From Exilibacterium sp. (lineage in GTDB: Bacteria > Pseudomonadota > Gammaproteobacteria > Pseudomonadales > Cellvibrionaceae): a stretch of 64,000 nucleotides of DNA. Below are positions 8,246 through 16,506 of the stretch, piece after piece; position 1 is the stretch's first letter; each line of letters begins with the position of its first letter. The DNA lies in NCBI GenBank assembly GCA_028280195.1, contig JANQMH010000065.1, positions 1 through 64,000 on the forward strand, read 5' to 3'. A program made the position numbers and the translations under genes. The notes beneath the pieces are model-generated. The model had not been told where the DNA came from, did not search any database, and saw only the letters and a program-made list of their open reading frames with translations.

Positions 8246-10015
8246 ATGACAAAAGCAAACAAAACATTAAACGGCCACAAGCTGGCGCTGATCAATAACC
8301 GTTTTGAAGGTATTGTCAGAGCCATGACCAACACACTGTTAAGAACGGCTAGATCGACAATATTAAATACCGGCAGGGATTTTTCTTGCTGCATTCTCAC
8401 TCACGATCATAAGATGTTGGCTATGGCGGAAAGTCTGCCGATCCACGTGATGAGCGGCCCGGATCTAATGGCGCAGTGCATGGCCGAGTTTTTCCCGACG
8501 CTGACCAAGGGCGATGCCTTTTTACACAATTCCCCCTACCACGGCAACTCGCACGCGGCCGACTGGACGATGCTGGTGCCGGTTGTTGACGACAGCGGCA
8601 CGCATCGTTTTACCGTGATGGCCAAGGCGCATCTCGCTGATTGCGGCAACGCCGTGCCGACCACCTATTCCGCCGGCGCCGGCGATGTGTTTGAGGAGGG
8701 CGCGTTGATTTTTCCGTGCGTGAAAGTGCAGGAAAATTATCAAAACCGCGAAGATGTGCTGCGCATGGCCAAGGTCAGGATTCGGGTGCCGGATGTATGG
8801 TACGGCGATTTTCTGGCCTTGCTGGGTGCCGCCAGAATCGGCGAACGCAAGCTGCTGGAGTTAATTGATGAGCTGGATACGGACGAGCTGAATGCCTATC
8901 CCGAAGAGTGGTTCAATTACAGCGAAAATCTGATGGTAGCAGCAATCCGCAAATTACCGCACGGCAAGGTGACGGTATCCGCTTGGCATGATCCGATTCC
9001 AGAGGTACTGCCCGATGGCATGGAGATTAAAGCGCATGTTGCGGTGGACTCGGAACAGGCGACAATCAGCGTCGATATGACCGACAACCCCGACTGTCAG
9101 CCCTGCGGTTTAAACCTGACTGAGGCGACGTCGCGCACGGCAGCGATGATTGGTATTTTTACCAGCCTGGGTTCAGTAGTGCCGCCCAATGCCGGTAGCT
9201 TTCGGCGCCTGACTGTTGCCTTGCGTGAGAATTGTGTGGTCGGCAAACCCGTGCATCCGCACAGTTGCTCAGTGGCGACCACCAATCTGGCCGAACTGGT
9301 TGCTAATAGTGTGGCGCGCTCCATCGCTGAATTGGGCGACGGATTTGGCATGGCGGCCACCGGCAAAGCGTCGCCGGCAGCGACTGCGGTTATCTCCGGC
9401 AACGATCCGCGCCCCAATGGCGGACCGTTTGTGAATCAATTAATGCTGGGTTTTACCGGCGGTGCCGCAGGTCCAAACGTCGATGGTTGGATGACCATTA
9501 TCGGTATTGGCGCCGCCGGTTTTTTGATGCGCGACAGTGTTGAAATTCTGGAAATGAAGTACCCGCTGTATATTAAAAGCCAGCATGTTATCCCCGATAG
9601 TGAAGGCGCCGGCAGATATTGTGGCGCGCCGGGATGTAAGGTGGAATTTGGCCCGTTGGCCGGTGATTTGACCGCGGTATGGCTCAGTGAAGGCACCACC
9701 TATCCGCCACTTGGCGTACAGGGTGGCCATGACGGCAGCAAAGCTCAGCAATATATTTGCTACGCTGATGGCAGCAAATCGGAACCGTTAGGAACCTACG
9801 AACGCGTTTCTATTTACCCCGGTGATCACATTGTATCAATTTCTACCGGCGGGGCTGGTTATGGCCGCCCAGAACAACGAAACCCGGCGCGTGTGCAGCG
9901 CGATGTGGCGCACGGTTTTGTCAGCGAGCAGCGGGCCAGAGACTGTTATAAAGTCGTGTTGGACAAAGCCGGCAACATTGATCAACAGGCCACTGAAAAC
10001 TTTCGCGCCGGCTGA
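8246..10015 (+). CDS. Hydantoinase/oxoprolinase B-family (HyuB-like) subunit
   Basis: Subunit of 589 residues from the HyuB/acetone carboxylase alpha family. Typical segments are FLHNSPYHGNSHAADWTM (about 92-109), the C-terminal GGHDGSKAQ and the end part STGGAGYGRPEQRNPARVQRD, which is highly characteristic of HyuB. It follows the HyuA-like gene by 11 bases and should form a complex with it. No separate small gamma subunit, as in acetone carboxylase, is visible next to it, which matches acetophenone-carboxylase-type or N-methylhydantoinase-type two-gene sets. Its start, with weak GG-rich upstream bases, is the only plausible one. Confidence 0.9.
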   Translation: MTKANKTLNGHKLALINNRFEGIVRAMTNTLLRTARSTILNTGRDFSCCILTHDHKMLAMAESLPIHVMSGPDLMAQCMAEFFPTLTKGDAFLHNSPYHGNSHAADWTMLVPVVDDSGTHRFTVMAKAHLADCGNAVPTTYSAGAGDVFEEGALIFPCVKVQENYQNREDVLRMAKVRIRVPDVWYGDFLALLGAARIGERKLLELIDELDTDELNAYPEEWFNYSENLMVAAIRKLPHGKVTVSAWHDPIPEVLPDGMEIKAHVAVDSEQATISVDMTDNPDCQPCGLNLTEATSRTAAMIGIFTSLGSVVPPNAGSFRRLTVALRENCVVGKPVHPHSCSVATTNLAELVANSVARSIAELGDGFGMAATGKASPAATAVISGNDPRPNGGPFVNQLMLGFTGGAAGPNVDGWMTIIGIGAAGFLMRDSVEILEMKYPLYIKSQHVIPDSEGAGRYCGAPGCKVEFGPLAGDLTAVWLSEGTTYPPLGVQGGHDGSKAQQYICYADGSKSEPLGTYERVSIYPGDHIVSISTGGAGYGRPEQRNPARVQRDVAHGFVSEQRARDCYKVVLDKAGNIDQQATENFRAG

Positions 10016-10048
10016 CCGCACAGTACTGCAATTGCAAAAGAGGTCACA

Positions 10049-11212
10049 ATGACAAATAACAATAATGGTCGTGCCACCGTCGGCGCTATATTGGCAGCCT
10101 CTATTTTATCGGCGATCGGTATCGCCTGCTGGAACCTGCTGCCCGTTACCCTTGGCGCTGCCGCCGATACCTATTCACTGAGCGATCAGCAAATGGGTTT
10201 GTTAGGCTCATCGCTATTGGCGGGCTGGTTGCTCGCCACAGTGCCGGCGTTTTTTTATATGCATAAAGTCAATCGCCGCTGGGTTACGTTAGTTGGGGCG
10301 GTGGTGGCCGCCGCCGGTTCGATAGGCTCGTTATTGACCACTGTGATAAATTGGGTTTACCTGGCCTGGATGGTCGCCGGTTTTGGTATGGCGCTGGTCT
10401 ATTGTGTCTCCATTCAATTGATTGCCGAGTTGGGCGATATCGAAAGGAGCTTCGGCTATAAGCTGGTTTCCGAGGTGTCGGGCGCTGCGATTCTGCTGTA
10501 TGTTTTTCCGGCGTTTATTATTAGCGTCTGGCATTATGCAGGTGCCAGTTACGGCGTTGCCATTGTTTATCTGGCTGCTATTGCGTTTTTGTATTGGGTG
10601 ACGCCGTTCCAGCCGCGGCAAAATACGCAGCAGTCTGAGCCCGGTGGGGCTGCGCCGATCGGCGCGTGGCTGGCCTTGTTCGGGTTTTTGGTGTTCTTCA
10701 GCGGGGTGACCGGGCTGTGGGCCTTTCTGGAACGCATCGGCACGGATATGGGCATCCCGGCACAGGATATCGGCATTTTGTTTGCGATATTAAAAGTTGT
10801 TGGTGGTATTGCCGGCCTGACGGTCGTGTTCGCCAGTTCAAAATATGGCATCCGCTGGCCGCATACGGTGGCATTTTTGTGCATTATTATTGGGGTCGCC
10901 ATATTGCAGTTTGCTGACAGCACCACGGCTTATGCGGCCGGCACCTGGATTTGGGAATACGGTTTCTCGCTCGGCGCGAGTTATCAATTTGCCGCTATCG
11001 CACGTCTGGATACCTCTAATCGATTGCTATTGCTGATCCCGAGTTGTATTGGTTTGGGGGGCATGATCGGTCCTGCCGCTGCCGGTTATCTTAAACAAGG
11101 TGAAAGCTATGGCAATGTTTATTTGTTTGCCGCGTTGTGCGCCTTGGTGTCGGTGGTGATTTTCCTCACTGTGTTATCCAAAAAGCGCTTACACGCGTTG
11201 GCCATTAACTAA
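10049..11212 (+). CDS. MFS transporter
   Basis: Major facilitator superfamily protein of 387 residues with about 11-12 hydrophobic helices from residue 10 to the end. Inner-membrane secondary transport is expected. AGAGG precedes the ATG by about six bases, and it follows the HyuB-like gene by 33 bases in the same direction. Helix 4 contains an acidic LIAELGDIERSFGYK stretch, and the C-terminus ends with a short basic tail. As the only inner-membrane carrier of the cluster it probably imports the substrate after the TonB-dependent receptor has brought it across the outer membrane. The substrate cannot be predicted. Confidence 0.85.
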   Translation: MTNNNNGRATVGAILAASILSAIGIACWNLLPVTLGAAADTYSLSDQQMGLLGSSLLAGWLLATVPAFFYMHKVNRRWVTLVGAVVAAAGSIGSLLTTVINWVYLAWMVAGFGMALVYCVSIQLIAELGDIERSFGYKLVSEVSGAAILLYVFPAFIISVWHYAGASYGVAIVYLAAIAFLYWVTPFQPRQNTQQSEPGGAAPIGAWLALFGFLVFFSGVTGLWAFLERIGTDMGIPAQDIGILFAILKVVGGIAGLTVVFASSKYGIRWPHTVAFLCIIIGVAILQFADSTTAYAAGTWIWEYGFSLGASYQFAAIARLDTSNRLLLLIPSCIGLGGMIGPAAAGYLKQGESYGNVYLFAALCALVSVVIFLTVLSKKRLHALAIN

Positions 11213-11337
11213 TGCCCGCCGTGTCATCCAGTGATGAATGTCAGCAGCGGTGCGTTTGTTGTTAGCAAAAAAACGGCGGTAGGGATTAATACGGTGCTGT
11301 GCTATGGACTGTGAAGTTCGCTGGGGCGATTGATAGT

Positions 11338-12498
11338 ATGAATCCGCATCTGATCAATAAATTTGCCATTATCGGCATCGGTGAAGCGCCGGTTGGAAAA
11401 GTGCCCGGGCGCTCACCGATTGCCGCGATGCTGGAGTCTGCGCGTCTGGCAATACAGGATGCCGGCATAAGCGCCGGCGATATTGACGGTGTGATTGCCG
11501 AGCCGCCGCTGTCCAGTCCCCGCTTTTTACCGGCCAACGAAGTTGCATCGGGCCTTGGAATACGGCCCGTCTACGCACAATCGACCGGCGTCGGCGGTGC
11601 GTCGGCAGTGTCGTCATTGGCGGCGGCTATCGCGGCCATCTCTGCCGGGTTTTGCTCTGTTGTCTTGTTTACCATGGGGGATAGCAGCTGGAGTTATCAG
11701 AAAGGGCATATGCAGCCTCGCGGTCGCCTGGATTGGGGCTACGAGGAATTTGAAGAAGTGTTTGGGCTAGCCGAGGCGGCCGGGGGCTACGGGCTGTGTG
11801 CACGCAGCCATATCGAGCAGTTTGGCACGTCCGAACGGCATTTTGGTGAGATCGCCGTCAGTGCGCGTTATCACGCATCCCTTAACAGCAACACGCAGAT
11901 GAGCAAGCCGATCAGCATGGAGGATTATCTTGCCTCGCGCTGGATTGTTGAGCCATTCAGACTAATGGACTGCTCATTGGTCAGTGATTACGGTGGTGCT
12001 TTTATTATCGCTGCTGTCGATGTTGCGCGCGAATTGCGACAGCCGGTGGTTGGTATATCCGCGGTTGCCGCCGCCAATACGCACCGTTTTGTGCATCAAG
12101 CCGACCCGGTAACCACCGGCGCCTGCGAAGTGGCAGAGCGGATTTGGCGGGTTACTGGCCTGTCTCCTGACGATATTGACGTGGCTGAGCTTTACGACTC
12201 CTTTACCTATACCACATTGGTGCAGCTGGAGGACTACGGATTTTGCCCCAAGGGGCAGGGCGGGCCGTTTGTCGAGGGCGGGCGCATTCGCCTAGGTGGC
12301 GACTTGCCGGTCAACACCCATGGCGGTTTGTTGTCCCAGGGACACGCCGGTGGCGTATTGCATGTCACCGAGGCGGTTAAGCAGTTGCGCGGCGATTGCG
12401 GCGAACGCCAGGTTAAACAGGCTGATATTGCGTTGGTTACCGGCGGCGGTGGAATCTTGTTTGCGTCTCATGCCGGTGCTGTGTTGGCCCGGCTATAA
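11338..12498 (+). CDS. Thiolase-like (SCP-x/lipid-transfer type) protein
   Basis: About 386 residues of thiolase fold, of the non-decarboxylating SCP-x/Ltp group. Visible elements are FAIIGIGEAPVGKVPG at the N-terminus, STGVGGASAVSS near the usual nucleophile position, ELYDSFTYTTLVQLEDYGFC, and NTHGGLLSQGHAGG with the conserved GHxxG His. The acyl-accepting Cys expected in degradative thiolases is not seen at the GGAS segment. Ltp2-type steroid aldolases also lack it and work with a DUF35 partner, and a DUF35 gene lies 61 bases downstream. It could therefore be a retro-aldolase or acyltransferase rather than a true thiolase. A GTG at 11299 would add 13 residues; ATG 11338 gives the normal family start. 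Confidence 0.82.
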   Translation: MNPHLINKFAIIGIGEAPVGKVPGRSPIAAMLESARLAIQDAGISAGDIDGVIAEPPLSSPRFLPANEVASGLGIRPVYAQSTGVGGASAVSSLAAAIAAISAGFCSVVLFTMGDSSWSYQKGHMQPRGRLDWGYEEFEEVFGLAEAAGGYGLCARSHIEQFGTSERHFGEIAVSARYHASLNSNTQMSKPISMEDYLASRWIVEPFRLMDCSLVSDYGGAFIIAAVDVARELRQPVVGISAVAAANTHRFVHQADPVTTGACEVAERIWRVTGLSPDDIDVAELYDSFTYTTLVQLEDYGFCPKGQGGPFVEGGRIRLGGDLPVNTHGGLLSQGHAGGVLHVTEAVKQLRGDCGERQVKQADIALVTGGGGILFASHAGAVLARL

Positions 12499-12559
12499 AA
12501 CCTGCGTAAACCAGTCTGCCGATCGCGCCAAGGTTTTTAGCAAAGAGGTTGGTTGAACA

Positions 12560-12943
12560 ATGTCAGAGTGCTGTCAAGACGTGTTTTGGGACTACTGCGC
12601 TCAGCAGGAGTTGCGTTTACAACAGTGTAAGAGTTGCGGGGAGCTACGCTATCCACCCGGCCCGTTTTGTCCGCATTGTCTTTCGGATCAGTTTGCATGG
12701 ACACCGGCCAGCGGGCGTGGCGTACTCGCGTCTGCGGTTGTTTTTCGGCACGCTTTTCGCCCGCATCTGGTGGACCGCCTACCCTATGGTATCGCGTTGG
12801 TTGACTTGGTAGAAGGGCCGCGAATGGTGACAGCGATTGTCGAGTCGGAGCTGTCGGCACTGAGCGCGGGGCAGGCGGTCACGTTGCAATTTATGCCCGA
12901 AGCCGACAGGCAGTTCATCCCTTGCTTTCGTATTGTCGATTAA
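12560..12943 (+). CDS. DUF35 zinc-ribbon/OB-fold protein
   Basis: A 127-residue acyl-CoA-binding accessory protein. An N-terminal helix is followed by a zinc ribbon with paired cysteines in CKSCGELRYPPGPFCPHC (about residues 23-40), then an OB-fold with YGIALVDLVEGPRMVTAIVE. Proteins of this family form obligate complexes with thiolase-like enzymes, as in ChsH2-Ltp2 and PhlB-PhlC. It is the last gene of the plus-strand cluster and converges with the LysR gene 45 bases away. Almost certainly the partner of the preceding thiolase-like protein. Confidence 0.88.
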   Translation: MSECCQDVFWDYCAQQELRLQQCKSCGELRYPPGPFCPHCLSDQFAWTPASGRGVLASAVVFRHAFRPHLVDRLPYGIALVDLVEGPRMVTAIVESELSALSAGQAVTLQFMPEADRQFIPCFRIVD

Positions 12944-12988
12944 TTGCTGTGTTGGCAGTTGTTGCGCGTGGCAATCGGTGCACTGTTG

Positions 12989-13900
12989 CTAAATGGATTT
13001 AGCCAGCTCTGCGAGCAGATTGCGGAACCAGCGGTGCCCTTCATCTTTTTCAAAATGTTTGTGCCACATCTGGTATACCGACACCGGTTTGTCAAAAACC
13101 GGATTGGGAAAAAATTTCAAATCCAACTGTTTGGCAAATTGGCGCGCCAGGCGCTCGGGCATTGCCGCCAGCAAATTAGTACTGGCAACAATGCCCGGTA
13201 TCACCAACACATGGGAGACTTCGGAGACGACTTTGCGTTCCAGTCCCATTTTTTCCAGATACCTTTCGATCATCGGCGTATGCGTGCGGGTCGGCCGCAA
13301 AATCACATGCTCCAATTGCAGGAACTGTTCCAGAGACAAGCTGTCGCCGATATCCGGATGACCTTTGCGGGCGATGCAAAAACTCTTGTCGTCAAAAATT
13401 TTATCGGATACAAAATCGGTATCATCAATTTTCTTCCAGTCCCACACCAAATCGACGGCGCCGGATTTCATTTCCAGGTTGAGTATGGCGCCAGGCGTTG
13501 GTAAACAGATAACCTCGACATCGGGTGCCAGCTTACTCAACCTTTCGATAAGGTGAGGTAGAAAATAGAGCTCCCCGTAGTCGGTTAGCGCCACCGTGAA
13601 TTTGCGATGCGACGCTTCCGGCCGAAATTCAGCGCCGGTATCCAGCGTCGATTCTATACGTTGTATTGCGTCGCGAATAGCAGGCGCTATTTCAGCGGCT
13701 TTGCTAGTTGGGTTAACCCCTTTCGCGCTGCGAATAAAAAGTTCATCTTCATACAGCACTCGTAAGCGGTTGAGCGCATTGCTCACGGTGGGCTGAGAAA
13801 CGCACAAATGCTCAGCGGCGCGGCTGATATGTTTCTCTCGCATAATCGTGTCAAAAACTTTGAGCAGGTTAAAATCGACATTTCGAATATTAACAGGCAT
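12989..13900 (-). CDS. LysR-family transcriptional regulator
   Basis: A 303-residue LysR protein. An N-terminal winged helix-turn-helix (about 10-65) contains HISRAAEHLCVSQPTVSNAL, followed by a linker helix and a type-2 periplasmic-binding-fold effector domain with DLVWDWKKIDDTDFVSDKIF. The N-terminal MPVNIRNVDFNLLKVFDTIM is the usual start of NodD/PcpR-like members; an upstream in-frame extension to 13984 is not needed. It points toward and ends beside the catabolic cluster, so it is the best candidate for its regulator. The target promoter would most likely be one of the plus-strand promoters near 790 or 3290, which is unproven. Confidence 0.88.
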   Translation of the reverse strand: MPVNIRNVDFNLLKVFDTIMREKHISRAAEHLCVSQPTVSNALNRLRVLYEDELFIRSAKGVNPTSKAAEIAPAIRDAIQRIESTLDTGAEFRPEASHRKFTVALTDYGELYFLPHLIERLSKLAPDVEVICLPTPGAILNLEMKSGAVDLVWDWKKIDDTDFVSDKIFDDKSFCIARKGHPDIGDSLSLEQFLQLEHVILRPTRTHTPMIERYLEKMGLERKVVSEVSHVLVIPGIVASTNLLAAMPERLARQFAKQLDLKFFPNPVFDKPVSVYQMWHKHFEKDEGHRWFRNLLAELAKSI

Positions 13901-14267
13901 GACTGAGTCCGCAATAAAAAAGAGGTTATGGGCTGGATTGTCAATTGATGCGCAACCACTGGTCCAGACCAGCAATTCTATCACTGTTGAAAGCGCTGAA
14001 CAGCGTTATCGTTATGTAGCACTCAGCATTTTTATTGGTCAATCTGAGTAGGGCTTTGTAACGATTTATCGTTCGAGTTTTAATTTATTTAAATTAAATC
14101 AATAAGTTAGTCTGTTTTTGCTGATTTATACCCAGTTTTTTGTCAACGATTGTTTTAGCGGGTGCTAGCTCGTCTCTGGTAATCTTCGCTTTGGCAATGA
14201 TACGCGCTGTTTGTGTTTGCCGATATGAAACGGATTCACTGTTTTATTTGATTGAGGTTGCGGGGTA
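13901..14267. other. AT-rich intergenic region upstream of lysR-type gene
   Basis: Noticeably AT-richer than its surroundings and without a supported gene. It must contain the promoter of the LysR gene. Besides the palindrome at 14060-14073 it holds an AT-rich run with ATTTAAAT near 14085-14097. The change in base composition suggests foreign or decayed DNA between the catabolic cluster and the next genes. Confidence 0.45.
14060..14073. promoter_or_regulatory. Palindrome AACGAT-TT-ATCGTT
   Basis: A perfect 6+6 bp inverted repeat, about 160 bases upstream of the LysR start; a related half-site (cgttatcgttatg) lies about 60 bases nearer the gene. It could be a regulator-binding site, but no family consensus fits clearly. 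Confidence 0.25.
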
Positions 14268-14531
14268 TTAAGGTGCGGATGATGAATGCTTGCTGGTAGC
14301 AACCACCCAAAATATACCTTCATACCGATATAGTGCATATAGAATATTTTTAAATTCATTCATATTTGCTAGCTGTCCACGCTCTTTGAAAAGCTCCTTG
14401 GTTTCCAAGGCAGAAATTTTTTCAGCAACCCCCAGTGCAATAAACGGGTTAACGCTGGTTCCGTCACGTTTGGTGATTTTGGTAACTTTATTTTGAGAGA
14501 AGTAGGTAATTCGAATAGATAGGCTGATGTT
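14268..14531 (-). pseudogene. Unrecognised ORF remnant without a start codon
   Basis: Between an upstream stop (TCA at 14532-14534 on the plus strand) and a TAA at 14268, 87 minus-strand codons read like real protein, e.g. VTKITKRDGTSVNPFIALGV, AEKISALETKELFKERGQL and NILYALYRYEGIFWVV. There is no ATG or GTG near the beginning, so the 5' end appears to be lost. The composition (Lys, Asn, Ile rich) matches the AT-rich surroundings and differs from the GC-rich genes to the right. I do not recognise the family; small phage- or plasmid-type proteins often look like this. Confidence 0.35.
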
Positions 14532-14712
14532 TCAGCTGGTATTCCTATTTTAAAAAAGTAGTACTCAGTGTATCAGCGTGCCTGTCGGGCAACTAATCCG
14601 GCGCTCCCCAACTGACGGATCACCTGTTTCCTTTCCCGCAAGGGTATCACCCTTAGACAGAGGGGGCCCGATGCAGTGGTTCTGGCAATGCCTGGGAAGC
14701 GCTACCGCGGCT

Positions 14713-15285
14713 TTACTGCACGCGCAGATCATCGAACAACCCCGGCGTTTCGCCAATCCGCGCACCCTCAATCGTGAGTATCCTGAGCTTGGTCTCAACG
14801 CCTCCATACGCTGAGAAGCCGGTGAGTTTGCCGTTCGCACCTATGACGCGATGACACGGGACGATGATCGGCAGGGGGTTGCGACCGAGAGCCCTGCCGA
14901 CGTTTTGGGCAAGCTGCTTATCGCCAAGTTGCAAAGCGATGGCGCCATAGGTCAGGGTCTCGCCGGCCGGAATGGCGCGCGTGGCGGTGTAGACCCTGGC
15001 CGCGAACGCTTCAATTCTGCTGAAATCGCAAACGATGTAGCCGAGATCCGTTCTTGCTCCTTCGAGCAGTGCGATTATCGACTCTATGGCGCGCTGGATA
15101 CCAGGTGGCGGCTTCCCCTCCGACGCACCTGCCCGCGCGGCCAAACGGGCAGCTGTCGCGGCAGAGGTTTTTTCCGGTAAATGAGTCGCGACGACTACGT
15201 CACCGCACCAGGCAATCCCGCAGTTGCCGAGTGGCGTCGAGAAGAGCGAAAAGTGTACCATGGGTTTTGCGTCACCGAAGCTCAT
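14713..15285 (-). CDS. ogt: Methylated-DNA--protein-cysteine methyltransferase
   Basis: DNA repair protein of about 190 residues that transfers the alkyl group from O6-alkylguanine to its own cysteine. The active-site motif PCHRV is present (Cys near 144), preceded by the helix-turn-helix with IPAGETLTYGAIALQLG and followed by GFSAYGGVETKLRIL. The N-terminal domain is short, as in Ogt/YbaZ-like members, and it lacks an AraC-like Ada domain. Two starts are possible (15285 or the Met at 15261) and neither has a clear ribosome-binding site. Codon use is GC-rich and unlike the sequence at 14.0-14.5 kb. Confidence 0.9.
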   Translation of the reverse strand: MSFGDAKPMVHFSLFSTPLGNCGIAWCGDVVVATHLPEKTSAATAARLAARAGASEGKPPPGIQRAIESIIALLEGARTDLGYIVCDFSRIEAFAARVYTATRAIPAGETLTYGAIALQLGDKQLAQNVGRALGRNPLPIIVPCHRVIGANGKLTGFSAYGGVETKLRILTIEGARIGETPGLFDDLRVQ

Positions 15286-15379
15286 ACAGTTTTTTTGCTC
15301 GCTCTACACCGCTGGGAATGCGCTGTTTACAAGGGCTCAATCCTTGAGGCAGGCATTCAAATCAGCGGTGGCGTGAGCA

Positions 15380-15397
15380 ACCCCCTTCATCGGGGGT
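15380..15397 (-). terminator. Hairpin after DUF3237 gene
   Basis: ACCCCC and GGGGGT flank a six-base loop, 31 bases downstream of the DUF3237 stop on the minus strand. There is no clear T-run. It probably separates this pair from the ogt gene. Confidence 0.35.
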
Positions 15398-15427
15398 CGC
15401 TGGTTTCACAAGAGTGCTCTCAATACC

Positions 15428-15946
15428 TCACCTGACTGCAAAAATGCGGTGAATTGGCCCGCCATCTCCGGTTCTGGATTTAGTCACCGCCATGATGTTG
15501 TTAAGCCATGCATAGCGCGAATCCCCGGTTTCAAATTGTGGCGCCGCACGGAAGTAATAGCGCCATGCCCCCGCCGGATCGTCCGGCTTGTCAAGATCGA
15601 GCGCATACTCGGCATCCTCCGGCGCCGACCAGAACCGCCCTTGCCAGTGAAGATAGAGCAGGGCGTTGTCGTGCGTTTCCAGGCAGAAGCGCACATCGAG
15701 GAGCCCCGATCCATCCGGGCGAATTCGTATCCAGTCCGCTCCCGCATCCGGCACTACACGCCCGCGCAAGTGGGGTCCTTCGAACGTGCCGCCTTTTATG
15801 AGATAAATCATGCGCTGGCCATCGGGCATCGACCCAATATCCATTGCCGGCAGGTGAAGTTTGACGCGCGCTTCAAACAAAAACGCCAACTCAGGTGGCG
15901 TGTTTGCGTCCCAGCCGGCCGCGCTGTATTTCAGGTTATCGAGCAT
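15428..15946 (-). CDS. DUF3237 family protein
   Basis: A 172-residue cytosolic beta-barrel-type protein. Family features are PELAFLFEARVKLHLPAMDI, IYLIKGGTFEGPHLRGRVVP, ADWIRIRPDGSGLLDVRFCL, YYFRAAPQFETGDSRYAWLN and a final HRIFAVR. The biochemical role of DUF3237 proteins is unknown to me. AGGAGG about ten bases upstream overlaps the stop of the SnoaL-like gene, 15 bases away, so the two are one operon. Its position behind a MarR-type regulator suggests a response to a small aromatic or xenobiotic compound. Confidence 0.8.
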   Translation of the reverse strand: MLDNLKYSAAGWDANTPPELAFLFEARVKLHLPAMDIGSMPDGQRMIYLIKGGTFEGPHLRGRVVPDAGADWIRIRPDGSGLLDVRFCLETHDNALLYLHWQGRFWSAPEDAEYALDLDKPDDPAGAWRYYFRAAPQFETGDSRYAWLNNIMAVTKSRTGDGGPIHRIFAVR

Positions 15947-15961
15947 TTTGCATTTTCCTCC

Positions 15962-16435
15962 TCATGCCGCCGTTGATTCTGGAGACGCGCCGAACACGTT
16001 TCTCCACATGCCGTCAATGGAAATACCGGATTGGGCAGCGATCTGGGCCAAGTCACAGCTGAAGTGTTCGGTGGCGATCAAACCGTCCTTGAAGGTCATG
16101 CGGATGGTGACCGGCAGCGTTATTCGCCGGCCGTTGGGGGTCATACCACGCGCATCGCCGGCGTGCGCCGCCATCGTCATGCGCACGATGCCCCAGCCGA
16201 ACAAGGTCTCCGCATCCGTCACATAGCCATCGAAGGTAACACTGTAATCTGGGTACGATTCGAAGAAGTGAGACAGCATTTGCCGATTTTCTTCAATGCC
16301 ACGGGCAACCGCGCCCCAAGCCGGAGAGTAGAGTTCCATATCCGCGTGCAGGAATTTAAGTGCGTCCTCCACGTTCTGGCGGCTTTTCGCTTCGCCGAGA
16401 CCGGCAGCAAGGGCGTACATTTCTTCTGGTGTCAT
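15962..16435 (-). CDS. SnoaL-like / NTF2-fold protein
   Basis: A 157-residue protein of the SnoaL ester-cyclase-like superfamily. It has an N-terminal helical MTPEEMYALAAGLGEAKSRQ, the cone-shaped fold segments HADMELYSPAWG and HFFESYPDYSVTFDGYV, and a sheet with RRITLPVTIRMTFKDGLIA. The start has GGAGG six bases upstream. It is the first gene of a two-gene operon with DUF3237 and is divergent from a MarR regulator across 71-98 bases, depending on the MarR start. Members range from polyketide cyclases to isomerases and non-enzymes, so the activity is open. Confidence 0.8.
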   Translation of the reverse strand: MTPEEMYALAAGLGEAKSRQNVEDALKFLHADMELYSPAWGAVARGIEENRQMLSHFFESYPDYSVTFDGYVTDAETLFGWGIVRMTMAAHAGDARGMTPNGRRITLPVTIRMTFKDGLIATEHFSCDLAQIAAQSGISIDGMWRNVFGASPESTAA

Positions 16436-16470
16436 GAGCTTTCCTCCAGTCTGATAGCCTGAGCCTCAAT

Positions 16471-16489
16471 TATGTGCGCTGCACACATA
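16471..16489. promoter_or_regulatory. Putative MarR operator (imperfect palindrome)
   Basis: tatgtgcgctgcacacata: 16 of 19 positions are symmetric, with TATGTG and CACATA as perfect outer arms. It lies between the divergent SnoaL-like and MarR genes, where an autoregulated MarR would bind, and its size fits the 16-20 bp sites of the family. Confidence 0.5.
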
Positions 16490-16506
16490 TTGTCAAGTTG
16501 AATTTT

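Noticed and set aside
14578..14814. 78-codon plus-strand ORF at the composition break
   Set aside because: It overlaps the 3' end of ogt in antisense and has no start signal; part of it is the reverse of the Ogt C-terminus.
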